Source: Chlamydiota bacterium (GTDB lineage Bacteria > Auribacterota > JACPWU01). From it: a stretch of DNA of 60,597 nt. Below, piece after piece: positions 7,990-16,678 of this stretch. Numbering within the stretch: position 1 is the stretch's first letter; each line of letters opens with the position of its first letter. Location: contig JACOUC010000071.1 of the NCBI GenBank assembly GCA_016178055.1, positions 1 to 60,597 of the forward strand, read 5' to 3'. The notes beneath the pieces were generated by a model. It was not told the origin of the DNA. It did not search any database and worked only from the letters and a program-made list of their open reading frames with translations. Made by a program: the position numbers and the translations under genes.

Positions 7990-8307
7990 AATAGATTTTA
8001 TTCTACCATGAGACCTTATTGTGATGCGAGATCATTTATATCATCTCCCTGCAATGGACCGTCTCATTTTAATTAACAATACGACTCATTCCTGAAAGTT
8101 ACCGTGGCACACCCATCGGCCATCTCGTGGAATACCAAAACCGCATTCGCCTATACAATTCTTAATGTGAAGGCCCTTTGATTCCTTTGTTCCACTCAGC
8201 TACTCAAGCTCCCGCCTTCGCTTTTCCCGGACGTCACGTCGGGGCGCTCACCTCAATTCGAGTCCTTTGCCCGTAAGAGGAATATGTCGCTCGTTTCTTC
8301 GAAAATA
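7990..8307. other. gene-free stretch upstream of tatA
   Basis: I see no supported gene, RNA or repeat between the tatA ribosome site and the large palindrome at 8308-8633. A promoter for the leftward tatA-tatC operon should lie in it. Confidence 0.4.
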
Positions 8308-8633
8308 GCTCCTGATTCAAAATCCGGTCGCACTATTTCGATAATTCTGCCCAATTTGATTCATGGAAGCAAGAAAAAGAATCTTTAAGCCGAAGGCTTA
8401 CAGGTGAATTGGCTTGGCCTCCTCCTTCCGCCCTCCGATATGACATCGGAGGACTAGTCGGAGGCGGTGTCCTTCCGCCACGAAGGCAGCCTGTCCGCCT
8501 GTCTTTGTGGCGGAAGGACACCGGCTCCGACGGAACGGAGGAGACCAAGCCATTAAAGGTCCTTTTTCTTACATTTATGAATCAGATTAGGTAAAATAAT
8601 AGAAATAGTGCGACTGATTTTGGAATCAGGAGC
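8308..8633. repeat. 326-bp nested palindrome
   Basis: The outer arms are GCTCCTGATTCAAAATCCGG... (8308-8339) and its near-complement at 8602-8633. Inner arms continue the pairing: GATTCATGGAAGCAAGAAAA with TTTTTCTTACATTTATGAATC, and GGCTTGGCCTCCTCC with GGAGGAGACCAAGCC. The centre holds further hairpins such as GTCCTTCCGCCAC with GTGGCGGAAGGAC. No protein-coding gene is convincing inside. Its size suggests a non-autonomous palindromic mobile element. Confidence 0.85.
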
Positions 8634-8653
8634 CATCTTAGTTTTTTCGAACT

Positions 8654-8691
8654 GGGAAATTTGACCTTCCACCGTCAAATTTCCCTTTTTT
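8654..8691 (+). terminator. rho-independent terminator-like hairpin
   Basis: GGGAAATTTGAC pairs perfectly with GTCAAATTTCCC around an 8-base loop, followed by six T. No rightward gene ends just before it, so it may serve an unseen RNA or insulate the element starting at 8695. Confidence 0.75.
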
Positions 8692-8694
8692 CTC

Positions 8695-8752
8695 CCACAG
8701 GGAGCGGGCCTCCATTGCCGGGTATTTGTGTCTCAGAGGCTTTTTCGGAACT
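8695..8752 (+). repeat. left 58-bp inverted repeat of the element
   Basis: It starts CCACAGGGAGCGGGCCTCC and ends TTTTTCGGAACT. It differs from the complement of the right copy at two positions. Confidence 0.9.
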
Positions 8753-8775
8753 TATTTGATATCAAGGTGTTTAAC

Positions 8776-8803
8776 ATAATATTCTCTGCAAGAATATATT
8801 ATG
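8776..8803. repeat. short AT-rich palindrome
   Basis: CATAATATTC and GAATATATTATG are close inverted copies around CTCTGCAA-like spacer bases. It may be a protein-binding site or an RNA hairpin inside the inverted-repeat segment. Confidence 0.5.
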
Positions 8804-8869
8804 GCTATAACAACACTCTATTGAAAAGCATGAGCTGAAATGATAGTATTTAATTGCTAAGAAAAGGGC

Positions 8870-8985
8870 TTGACTTGTATATAAAGGGAAGTACGATAGT
8901 GGTTCAACTTCCCTATAGTTGCTTGCGATTATAGGGACCGGGCGAGGGCAACCTCGCCCAACCTGCTTTTACACCTTTTTTCTAA
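8870..8985 (+). ncRNA. candidate small structured RNA with its own promoter
   Basis: TTGACT (8870-8875) and TACGAT (8892-8897) are 16 bp apart and could be a promoter. Downstream bases fold into consecutive stems: CCCTATAG with TTATAGGG (around 8911-8936) and GGGCGAGG with CCTCGCCC (around 8940-8959), then a T-rich end near 8966-8980. A further pairing AGGGAAGT/ACTTCCCT overlaps the promoter. It converges on the 3' end of the NYN gene. No known RNA family is recognised. Confidence 0.35.
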
Positions 8986-9608
8986 CTCATTTCACATGCA
9001 TCTATTATTTTTCGTGTTATCTGTATAAATCCTGCTCCCTCACATTTGTTCCTCAATGCTAGTGCATTCCGATAGCTATTGTTCACGTAGGCTATGCTCA
9101 CCTTCTTTTTAGCATCCGAAAGAACGATATTAACTGCTGGTGCAAAGTCTTGATCTGCAGTGACTAAGATTGCATGATCAAATTCTCCCCGAAAGGCATC
9201 TCTTACAAGTCGCACGGCAAGGCCTACATCACCGCCTTTTTCCATGGGCTTTTTCCAGCTGAGACTTTTGACCAAATTTTGTACATCTGGCTTTAGCTGA
9301 TTTACAATAAAAAGTGGAACCGTAGTTGTGTCCACTCGATAACTACCTTTAATATGAAACACCTCTTTGTTTTGAATATAGGTATAAATTTTCCCGAAGA
9401 AAATTTGTTGTTTGCGAAATGAGCCGGGGCTGTGGAGATTTTCAGGATAAGGGGTTTCAGCATAAAAAATCGCCTTTATCTCCTGCGTCTGTTTATTGAT
9501 TAAATGATTTGAAAGCTGTAAAGGATTTACCCAAACACGCTTCTTTCTTAGATCACTTACAGCTCCCAGTAAATTTGGGCCGTCTATGTAAACATTAACA
9601 ATCTCCAT
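8982..9608 (-). CDS. NYN domain (PIN-like) nuclease
   Basis: A 208-residue NYN/DUF88 family protein with a PIN-like fold; these are metal-dependent RNases. The N-terminus has VYIDGPNLL with the first catalytic Asp. The middle has EKGGDVGLAVRLVRDAF with a second Asp. The segment HAILVTADQDFAPAV supplies the further acidic residues (SGDSDF equivalent). It is 10 bp downstream of an XRE regulator gene in the same direction, the order of many antitoxin-toxin or regulator-effector pairs. An RNA-directed toxin or defence nuclease is possible but unproven. It lies inside the inverted-repeat segment at 8695-10793. Confidence 0.85.
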   Translation of the reverse strand: MEIVNVYIDGPNLLGAVSDLRKKRVWVNPLQLSNHLINKQTQEIKAIFYAETPYPENLHSPGSFRKQQIFFGKIYTYIQNKEVFHIKGSYRVDTTTVPLFIVNQLKPDVQNLVKSLSWKKPMEKGGDVGLAVRLVRDAFRGEFDHAILVTADQDFAPAVNIVLSDAKKKVSIAYVNNSYRNALALRNKCEGAGFIQITRKIIDACEMS

Positions 9609-9618
9609 TAATTTCTCC

Positions 9619-9843
9619 TTACTTTTTATCCTTATATATAAGTTCGTCCAAGGATATTTTCAGAGCTTCTGCAATACTGACAACTGTCTGTATGGAGGGA
9701 TTGGGAGTATGACCCGATTCAATTTTAATGTAGGTACTATAAGGCACATTTGCCTTCCTTGCCAGTTTATCCTGAGATAAACCAGTCTTGATCCTGTATT
9801 TTCGAACATTTTTAGAAATTATTTTATTTGATAATATATCCAT
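9619..9843 (-). CDS. XRE family helix-turn-helix regulator
   Basis: A 74-residue Cro/C1-type DNA-binding protein: RKYRIKTGLSQDKLARKANV is the helix-turn-helix, followed by STYIKIESGHTPNPSIQTV and a short acidic tail. It is little more than the DNA-binding domain. Two adjacent perfect-core palindromes (9837-9852 and 9851-9866) overlap its start codon, which strongly suggests autoregulation. It heads an operon with the NYN nuclease and is divergent from the recombinase gene at 9914. The role as antitoxin or element repressor is inferred. Confidence 0.9.
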   Translation of the reverse strand: MDILSNKIISKNVRKYRIKTGLSQDKLARKANVPYSTYIKIESGHTPNPSIQTVVSIAEALKISLDELIYKDKK

Positions 9844-9866
9844 ATTTGGATATCCTTTAAAGGATA
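9837..9866. promoter_or_regulatory. twin operator palindromes over the XRE gene start
   Basis: TATCCATATTTGGATA (9837-9852) and TATCCTTTAAAGGATA (9851-9866) share two bases and fit the pattern TATCC-N6-GGATA. The first covers the XRE start codon. This is the expected autoregulatory site, and it could also affect the divergent recombinase gene 48 bp away. Confidence 0.75.
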
Positions 9867-9913
9867 ATAAATCTTGCTAACAATTATAACAGTTTCAGAA
9901 AACAGGAGGCAAA

Positions 9914-10732
9914 ATGCAAGACAAATTAAAATGTGCCGTTTATACGAGAGTCAGTACGGACAACCAGGTAGAAGTGGAGTTTAATTCCTGTGAGGCTCAA
10001 AAAGCCAAAATTGTCCGTGATATTTTTGAAAGCTATATTTCCAGCCAGTCCCTTTCTAAAGTCTACGAACATTTGAAAACGATGGTTAGGACTGACATTT
10101 CCTTCTCAAAAAGCAGAATTTCCTATATTCTGCGAAACATTATTTATACTGGAAAGCTCAACTATGGAGGAAAGATCTATCAGGGAAATCATCCTGCCCT
10201 TATTTCTGATGAGATTTTCAACCTTGCTCAAGAGGTTCACAAAGAGAAAGTCCGATCTTTGAGATTGTATAAAAATTATTCTTTAACTGGCTTGATCACT
10301 TGCCAAGAATGCGGGTCATTTATGACACCTTGCCACTCGAATAAGATGAAGAATGGGAAAAGAAATCGTTACTACTATTACCGATGCACTAAAACTTTTA
10401 AAAAAGATTGGAACGCTTGCGGGACTAAGCAGGTTAACGCTAACAGATTAGAGGATTATATCTTCCAAAATCTTGAGCGAATCTCTCTTGATAAGCACTA
10501 TCTCGATAGTTTGGTATTCAAGATCAATAATTCCAATTCGGGCGGCCATGCAGGACTCGAACTTTCGGCCGAGTCCTCCAAAATCTGCCCGGAAATCGTC
10601 GAAGGGAACCTAAAAACATTTGTCAAAGGACTATCGGGAAGACATGGGATCGAAAGAAATCTTTGGGCAAAAAAATTTATTAAGAAAATCAAATACGGCA
10701 AGGATGAAATTGAATTAAGTCTCTATTATTAA
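9914..10732 (+). CDS. serine recombinase with internal deletion of the catalytic domain
   Basis: The 272-residue product begins like a large serine recombinase (CAVYTRVSTDNQ, catalytic Ser 14). At about residue 27 it jumps from FNSCEAQ directly to the start of the recombinase domain (KIVRDIFESYISSQS). Roughly 130-150 residues of resolvase core, including the usual conserved Arg residues, are missing. The rest is intact: ILRNIIYTGKLNYGGK, the zinc ribbon CQECGSF...CTK...CGTK, and a C-terminal tail. The ribosome site AGGAGG fits ATG 9914. As a catalyst it should be dead; it might still bind DNA. The deletion is in frame. Confidence 0.85.
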   Translation: MQDKLKCAVYTRVSTDNQVEVEFNSCEAQKAKIVRDIFESYISSQSLSKVYEHLKTMVRTDISFSKSRISYILRNIIYTGKLNYGGKIYQGNHPALISDEIFNLAQEVHKEKVRSLRLYKNYSLTGLITCQECGSFMTPCHSNKMKNGKRNRYYYYRCTKTFKKDWNACGTKQVNANRLEDYIFQNLERISLDKHYLDSLVFKINNSNSGGHAGLELSAESSKICPEIVEGNLKTFVKGLSGRHGIERNLWAKKFIKKIKYGKDEIELSLYY

Positions 10733-10735
10733 GGT

Positions 10736-10793
10736 AGTTCCGAAAAAGCCTCTGAGACACAAATACCCGACAATGGAGGCCCGCTGCCTGTGG
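10736..10793 (-). repeat. right 58-bp inverted repeat of the element
   Basis: It begins AGTTCCGAAAAAGCCTCTG three bases after the recombinase stop and ends GCTGCCTGTGG. It is the inverted partner of 8695-8752. Confidence 0.9.
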
Positions 10794-10925
10794 CAGATAA
10801 AGGGCCGAGTGCGGCAGTAGATGTTTCTTTTCCTCTATCCCGCTGTCGGGTGGGGGCGACCGCTGGGAAAAATGACGGGTTGGGCCAAAAAGATAAAGTC
10901 GCCAGCGGCGACACCTTATTAAAGT

Positions 10926-11002
10926 TGGCTCCCCGGGCAGGACTCGAACCTGCGACATGCTGGTTAACAGCCAGCCGCTCATACCAGCTGAGCTACCGGG
11001 GA
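10926..11002 (-). tRNA. tRNA-Asn (GUU) with encoded CCA
   Basis: Read on the minus strand, the acceptor TCCCCGG pairs with CCGGGGA and U8-A9 follow. The anticodon loop is CTGTTAA with anticodon GTT, and the T-arm is GGTTCGAGTCC. The discriminator is G, followed by an encoded CCA. This differs from the other tRNAs in the window, where CCA is not encoded. Confidence 0.93.
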
Positions 11003-11011
11003 GTAACGACG

Positions 11012-11036
11012 AGAAACAGTTCAAAGTTCAAAGAAA
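11012..11036. repeat. half copy of TTCAAAG repeat
   Basis: ACAGTTCAAAGTTCAAAGAA is one arm of the tRNA-associated repeat family, here beside tRNA-Asn. No second arm is seen. Confidence 0.5.
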
Positions 11037-11207
11037 AACCTCGACCTGCGAATAGTACGGAGAATAAAAGCGTGGCTGATATTATCAAACTCTCCTCTTT
11101 TGAGCCAGAGAAAGTTCGATCTCAAATCTAAAATGAAATTTTGGATCGATTCTAATTTTATAACAAAAGACACTGGGATATAATCAATCCAATTTTGGGA
11201 GGAGCTT

Positions 11208-12180
11208 ATGTTTAAATATTTACGTTTTTATGGCTTGATTCTCGTCTCAATTTTTTTAAATGGATGTATCTACGAGCTTCCTTCCTGGACACCGGATGGG
11301 AAGTGTTTGGTTTTGGGGGCTTTTTACAAAAATGAAAAAGGAGAGGATGAATATCACGGATCTCAAATCGCATTTTTTTACCATGACTCTGAGATGATGG
11401 CCAACGACCCAATGGAACTTAAGGTCATGAATGTTGCTAGCCATGAGATTAAAAAGCTTTCAGGGCTTACAAAAGAGGAGGAGAAGTCTCACTATACTTT
11501 GAATCCATAGGAATCCCAAGGGAGATTTATTGGCGATTCAAAATTTTGACTCATCTAAAAAAACTTATCAAATTATCCTGATCGATTTAAAGGGGCAAAA
11601 GAGAGTCATCGCCTCCGAGGGCTCGTGCATGCTCCCAAGCTAGGCACCTGATGGAAAGAGGCTCGCCTTTATTCGCCTACAAGAAAATAAGTATGATTTG
11701 GTGGTATCAAATGTAAACGATCTTTCTGAAAAGATTATTATTTCAGGTATATCCCTTCCAGAAAAGCACCGAAAGGATTTGATTTATTATCTTGTTCCGA
11801 GCTGGTCCCCCGATGGAGAAAAAATCGCTTTTGTCGATGGAAATCAAATAGCAATAGTGAATTTGCTGAGTGGAGAGAAACAGATTCTGACCCATGGCAA
11901 AGGGCTTAAAATTTATCCGAGGTGGTCACCGAATGGAAAACGCCTTTTGATGATGAAAGTGGCTATTAAAAAGAAGAACCCCTCCTATGGAGAGAGTCGC
12001 TCTGACATTGATGTCATGAACCTAGACGGGTCTTTTGCAAAAGCTTTGACAAATCTAAGAGGTGAGGCTTATTTGCCTCAATGATCTCCCACGGGAGACA
12101 AGATCGCCTTTCTTTTTTCACAAGGGAATATTGTTTCTTTTTTACCCGTAGTGGTGGATTTAAAAGGAGAGGAAGGTTAA
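11208..12180 (+). pseudogene. decayed TolB-like propeller lipoprotein
   Basis: The gene starts with a lipoprotein signal (FLNGC lipobox, Cys 22) and then repeated PD40/TolB-type blades: SWTPDGKCLVLG, APDGKRLAFIR, SWSPDGEKIAFV, RWSPNGKRLLMM, SPTGDKIAF. It has three lesions. Near 11508 CCATGG has become CCATAGG, giving a stop and a frameshift. At 11640-11642 the Trp of a blade is TAG. At 12082-12084 the Trp of PQWSP is TGA. Reading through these recovers one continuous propeller of about 320 residues. A good ribosome site (GGGAGGAG) remains upstream. It was probably a periplasmic beta-propeller protein. Confidence 0.85.
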
Positions 12181-12250
12181 AAAAAAGAGCGGGGACAGCT
12201 TCCTTAGAGGAAAACTATCCCCGCCACCCCTACGGGCCGGTGTAGGGATA

Positions 12251-12421
12251 TTATTGGTTCTGATTCGTTTTTAAGTGATGAGTGAGCATAACCATTTCAG
12301 AAAACTGGTTGTGATACTTGATCGCAAACCGCTTAATCCACTCTTCTGGGTGAATCCCAAGTCTTCTACACTCTTTCTTCATTAACGCCACTTCTTGTCT
12401 AATATAATCATTTGCTGACAT
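12251..12421 (-). CDS. 56-residue hypothetical protein
   Basis: A short gene on the minus strand with a strong ribosome site (GGAGGAGG) before ATG 12421. The product starts MSANDYIRQEVALMKKECRR, then LGIHPEEWIKRFAIKY, and ends with HHLKTNQNQ. It is charged and largely helical, with no signal peptide or membrane segment. Codon use looks like real coding sequence (no rare-codon runs, in-frame start and stop). I do not recognise the family. A bidirectional terminator-like hairpin (12483-12510) lies just upstream, so it probably has its own promoter. Confidence 0.6.
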   Translation of the reverse strand: MSANDYIRQEVALMKKECRRLGIHPEEWIKRFAIKYHNQFSEMVMLTHHLKTNQNQ

Positions 12422-12758
12422 TTTGAAGTCGCCTCCTCCATTCCTTCCATAGATATAGACCCGTCCCGAAGGGAAAAAGTTTAAAAAAAGTGAATTAAAA
12501 TCACTTTTTTCTTAAAAATCTTATTACCAACATGTTATGGATAGTTAAAAATAAATTTCCTTGAAGGCGAGCGATAATACCCCCTCCCGCTCTTCTACTC
12601 CACAAGTTTTTGAAGAAATAATTTTGTTACAGCCTCCAGGAGAAGGAGAAAAGGAGTATTGGTTGGTGAGAATAATTGGAAAATAGGATATTTTTCGAGT
12701 GCAGCGTTTTTTATATTTCATTTTGTTCAAATTTGTATATTCACAGCTAGTTTTAAAA
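12422..12758. other. intergenic stretch downstream of the DUF2079 gene
   Basis: It contains the terminator-like hairpin at 12483-12510 and the ribosome site of the 56-residue gene. I see nothing else that I can support. Confidence 0.4.
12483..12510. terminator. bidirectional terminator-like hairpin
   Basis: AAAAAAGTGA pairs with TCACTTTTTT around a short AT loop, so either strand ends in a T-run. It could end the leftward DUF2079 transcript. Confidence 0.65.
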
Positions 12759-14891
12759 TTAAATCGAAACATTACCCAGAACAACTTCTCCCTTTCGAAC
12801 ACGATTTCGAATGCGAGAAAACTTTATTTTTGCCCTTTCGCCACTCGAACGATCGACCAAATAGAATCGAAGGGAATAGCGTCCCATCGAAAGCCATTTG
12901 GGAAGAACAAAAGAAAAATATTCAATGACCCTTTCATTCTCTTTCCAATCGAATGTCGGATAAATCCGATAGCACAAGGGATGAAAAACTTGACGAATCA
13001 GTTTTCCTGTTGGATTGAAAAGACCAACGGAAAGATAATAATCCTTTTCAATTGCCGCCTTTGCCTGCCAAAAGAAAGATAACTGAATCCTTCCCCCTTC
13101 TGAAACTTGAGGGGAGAGAATACAGGCTTTTTTACATTCTAATTTCCCATCAAAAAGAACGGGAAAAGAATTCGATTGAAGAGAAAGAACCTGATCTATG
13201 CTTAGCCCTAAAACCGAAATTGGCGCGTGAACCGAGACGCAAGAGCTTGAGCCAGATTGGCCTGAAGACAAGGTCCCCGAAGGGGGAAGCGCAGGCATGC
13301 ATAAAAAAATGCCTGTCGAGCATTTCTGAAGGTCAAGTGCCCCAAGATGTTGCGTCGAATTCCGCAGTCCAATTTCGGTTTTAGGGCTTAGATCTGGGAA
13401 TGTTTGAAAAAGACGAAAGGAATCCACATCATCCTTAGCGAAAAGAACGATATTCTCATCAACATCCTTAACCTTCCAAGTTCCTGATTCTAAAAAATGC
13501 CTCAGACGCCGCGTTGCTTGAGGTGAATCAAACACGCTAAAGGTTAAAGGATCCATGCTGTCCATTAAAAGATATTGGAACCCTTGTGGGATTTCATAAT
13601 TTTTGTGACTCAAGGTGTAAACACCACTGTAGAGATGATGAAAGGAATAAAGATTTTGATGATTGCTTAAATGAGATAAAAAATCGAATGTAGCCATCAC
13701 AGATTCAGATCCATTTCCAACTTCCTGAATGAGGGCATCCCTAACCTCGTCTATTTCGTCTTTTTTAAGATCAGAAGTTCTGAAGAGCGTGGGAAGAAGT
13801 GGCCCCGTCACACAACCCACAATGAAGGCCCAAAGACCTAGAAAAAGAAGAATAGGAATCTCTTTTTTTTTAATGATTTGAAAAGCAAAAACTTTTCTCA
13901 TTCCATCGAGAGCCGCTACAAAAAGGAAGGGAATAATCTCAGCTGTGTAATGATAATAAATCGTATGTTCTGTCGAGCGAGAGGACAAGAAATGTTGCAA
14001 AAAAAAAGGGAGGGCGAGTAAAAGAACAGGACTGAGCAAAGGAAGAAAACAAAGGGGCATCAGTAACTGACTTAATAAATGAATGTTTCTTTCTTGAACC
14101 ATGAAGTGAATGAATACTCCCGGCTTAAAAAAAAGGTTATGAAAAATATCCATCCAATTTGATCCCAAATGCGAATAAAGAGTTTCAAAACCGACCTTTC
14201 CTTGATTAAAATGAGGAATCATCCAAAAGAGAGAAATCATGAAACCCATTATTCCCAAACACAATGGAGGAATAATCCATTTCCAACTTCTGTGGCATCT
14301 CCATCCATAAAGACCCAAAGTAATCGCAGCAAAATATAAATTCTCTTGGGTGAGACATGAAAGCCCCAGAAAAAGGCTATAAAGTTTTAAATTCTCATTG
14401 CAAAAAAACCAAAAAGTCCATAGAAGGAAAAAGAGGGCGAAAGAGGTGGGATGAAATTCAAAAAGATTGAGATACCCTAAAGCCGGATACATTAAAAATG
14501 CAAAAGCAAAGATCAGGCCAGTTGAAGAATGAATCCATTTCTTCCCTATCTTGTATAACGGCCAAGCGCCCAGACCTAAAGTCAATGTTTGAAGAAAAAG
14601 AAGGAGTAAAGGAGAGGGCCAAAGGGCATAAAAGGGCAGAATCAAAAACAAAATCCAGTGAGTATGATTTCCCAAGAAAGGAATTCCTAAAATGGAAGTT
14701 TCGATGGAACCCTGCAACATATTGGAGAGGGTTTGGGCATGATGGGCCAGATCAAAATCATGGTAGGAATAAGAGCGATATTTTAAAAAACAAATTCCAA
14801 AATAGGTGAGAATATAAAGGGTGATGCCTAAAAAAAGAATAACTCTTTCTTTATCAAGCATCATTTTTTTTATGAGTACCTTTTTTTTCAC
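12759..14891 (-). CDS. DUF2079 membrane protein with in-frame palindromic insertion
   Basis: A 710-residue protein with about ten membrane helices in its first 370 residues and a soluble C-terminal part. The N-terminal YHDFDLAHHAQTLSNML and the FHPTSFALFF segment are typical of DUF2079, a family related to GT-C glycosyltransferases. Residues of about 500-566 (from PKTEIGLRNSTQHLG to VHAPISVLG) are encoded by a palindromic element at 13193-13394 that keeps the frame. Without it the C-terminal beta-rich domain would read through smoothly. The start ATG is at 14891. A function in cell-envelope glycan synthesis is only inferred. Confidence 0.8.
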   Translation of the reverse strand: MKKKVLIKKMMLDKERVILFLGITLYILTYFGICFLKYRSYSYHDFDLAHHAQTLSNMLQGSIETSILGIPFLGNHTHWILFLILPFYALWPSPLLLLFLQTLTLGLGAWPLYKIGKKWIHSSTGLIFAFAFLMYPALGYLNLFEFHPTSFALFFLLWTFWFFCNENLKLYSLFLGLSCLTQENLYFAAITLGLYGWRCHRSWKWIIPPLCLGIMGFMISLFWMIPHFNQGKVGFETLYSHLGSNWMDIFHNLFFKPGVFIHFMVQERNIHLLSQLLMPLCFLPLLSPVLLLALPFFLQHFLSSRSTEHTIYYHYTAEIIPFLFVAALDGMRKVFAFQIIKKKEIPILLFLGLWAFIVGCVTGPLLPTLFRTSDLKKDEIDEVRDALIQEVGNGSESVMATFDFLSHLSNHQNLYSFHHLYSGVYTLSHKNYEIPQGFQYLLMDSMDPLTFSVFDSPQATRRLRHFLESGTWKVKDVDENIVLFAKDDVDSFRLFQTFPDLSPKTEIGLRNSTQHLGALDLQKCSTGIFLCMPALPPSGTLSSGQSGSSSCVSVHAPISVLGLSIDQVLSLQSNSFPVLFDGKLECKKACILSPQVSEGGRIQLSFFWQAKAAIEKDYYLSVGLFNPTGKLIRQVFHPLCYRIYPTFDWKENERVIEYFSFVLPKWLSMGRYSLRFYLVDRSSGERAKIKFSRIRNRVRKGEVVLGNVSI
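13193..13394. repeat. palindromic element inside the DUF2079 gene
   Basis: The outer arms are AGCCCTAAAACCGAAATTGG (around 13204-13223) and CCAATTTCGGTTTTAGGGCT (13369-13388), flanked by GATCTA and TAGATC. The centre is a GGCATGCATAAAAAAATGCC-type hairpin. Inner segments also pair imperfectly. The element is read in frame, similar in principle to the Rickettsia palindromic elements found inside genes. Confidence 0.8.
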
Positions 14892-14931
14892 AGAGTCATT
14901 TTATCAAAAAGGGCTTTTCTCTTCTTTTTAA

Positions 14932-14960
14932 TTGAAAAAAAGAGCATTAAAAACTATGAT
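14932..14960 (+). promoter_or_regulatory. candidate sigma70 promoter of enolase
   Basis: TTGAAA (14932-14937) and TATGAT (14955-14960) are separated by 17 bp. They lie about 80 bp before the eno start. Confidence 0.6.
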
Positions 14961-15019
14961 GACTCCACTTTCATAAAAATAAGTTGGGAGTTTTGAGTAG
15001 TGAGTCTTGAGTTTGATAA

Positions 15020-16318
<1,299 letters not shown>

Positions 16319-16347
16319 GAACCGTCGTGAGTAAAAAATAAATTCCT

Positions 16348-16380
16348 TAATTTTGATTTTTGATATTTGATTTTTGGTTT
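16348..16380. repeat. half copy of CAAAAATCAAAATG repeat
   Basis: The run TTAATTTTGATTTTTGATA continues as TTTGATTTTTGG. It is the right arm of the family seen in full at 5661-5788. Confidence 0.6.
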
Positions 16381-16384
16381 AAAC

Positions 16385-16678
16385 ATGAAACTTGACCGCT
16401 GGAAAATGGGCGTTTTGCTTTTTTTAGTTTTTTGCCTCCTGGTCTATCTTTTCTATCCAAATTTCTTGCGGCTGGCTAAAACCCAACAACAGATCAGCGC
16501 TCTTGAAGATGAAATTGCGAAGCTAGAATTGCATAATCGAGATTTGGAAGAACAAATTAAAAAATTGAAGAATGATCCGGTCTCCATTGAAAAAGTGGCT
16601 CGGGAGGAGCTTGGGATGTCAAAACCAAAGGAAATCATTTACAAGTTTGACGATGTTAAAGAAGAAGAACATTCCTAG
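16385..16678 (+). CDS. FtsB/DivIC-like septum formation initiator
   Basis: A 97-residue protein with a short cytoplasmic start, one membrane helix (residues 8-28) and then a coiled coil (QQQISALEDEIAKLELHN onward). It ends with PVSIEKVAREELGMSKPKE, the conserved tail of the FtsB/DivIC family. These proteins join FtsL and FtsQ in the divisome. It follows eno by 66 nt, the eno-ftsB order known from many bacteria. Start: ATG 16385 is preferred over an upstream TTG at 16367 because it gives the normal short N-terminus. Its end overlaps the convergent ATP-grasp gene by 23 bp. Confidence 0.88.
   Translation: MKLDRWKMGVLLFLVFCLLVYLFYPNFLRLAKTQQQISALEDEIAKLELHNRDLEEQIKKLKNDPVSIEKVAREELGMSKPKEIIYKFDDVKEEEHS

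Larger units (their letters stand above)
8695..10793. mobile_element. 2.1-kb segment bounded by 58-bp inverted repeats
   Basis: Bases 8695-8752 and 10736-10793 are inverted copies of each other with 56 of 58 positions matching (inner words GCGGGCCTCCATTG and CAGAGGCTTTTTCGGAACT). Between them lie a structured-RNA candidate, an NYN nuclease, an XRE regulator and an internally deleted serine recombinase, whose stop ends 3 bases before the right repeat. No target-site duplication is evident. tRNA-Asn sits 133 bp beyond the right end with its 3' end facing the segment. Mobility is inferred; decay is likely because the recombinase lacks most of its catalytic domain. Confidence 0.7.

Noticed and set aside
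8333-8594. Two overlapping open frames within the large palindrome
   Set aside because: They mirror each other through the palindrome and have no ribosome site or protein-like composition.
8900-8985. A CRISPR-like repeat (GTTCAACTTCCCTATAG...)
   Set aside because: It occurs once only, with no repeat-spacer pattern and no cas genes nearby.
10926-11002. tRNA-Asn 3' end as attachment site of the 8695-10793 segment
   Set aside because: No direct repeat of the tRNA 3' end is found at the left side of the segment.
11208-12180. Stop codon reassignment (TGA or TAG read as Trp)
   Set aside because: A frameshift accompanies one lesion, TAG and TGA are both affected, and all other genes in the window use TGA, TAG and TAA as normal stops (for example pyrH ends in TGA).
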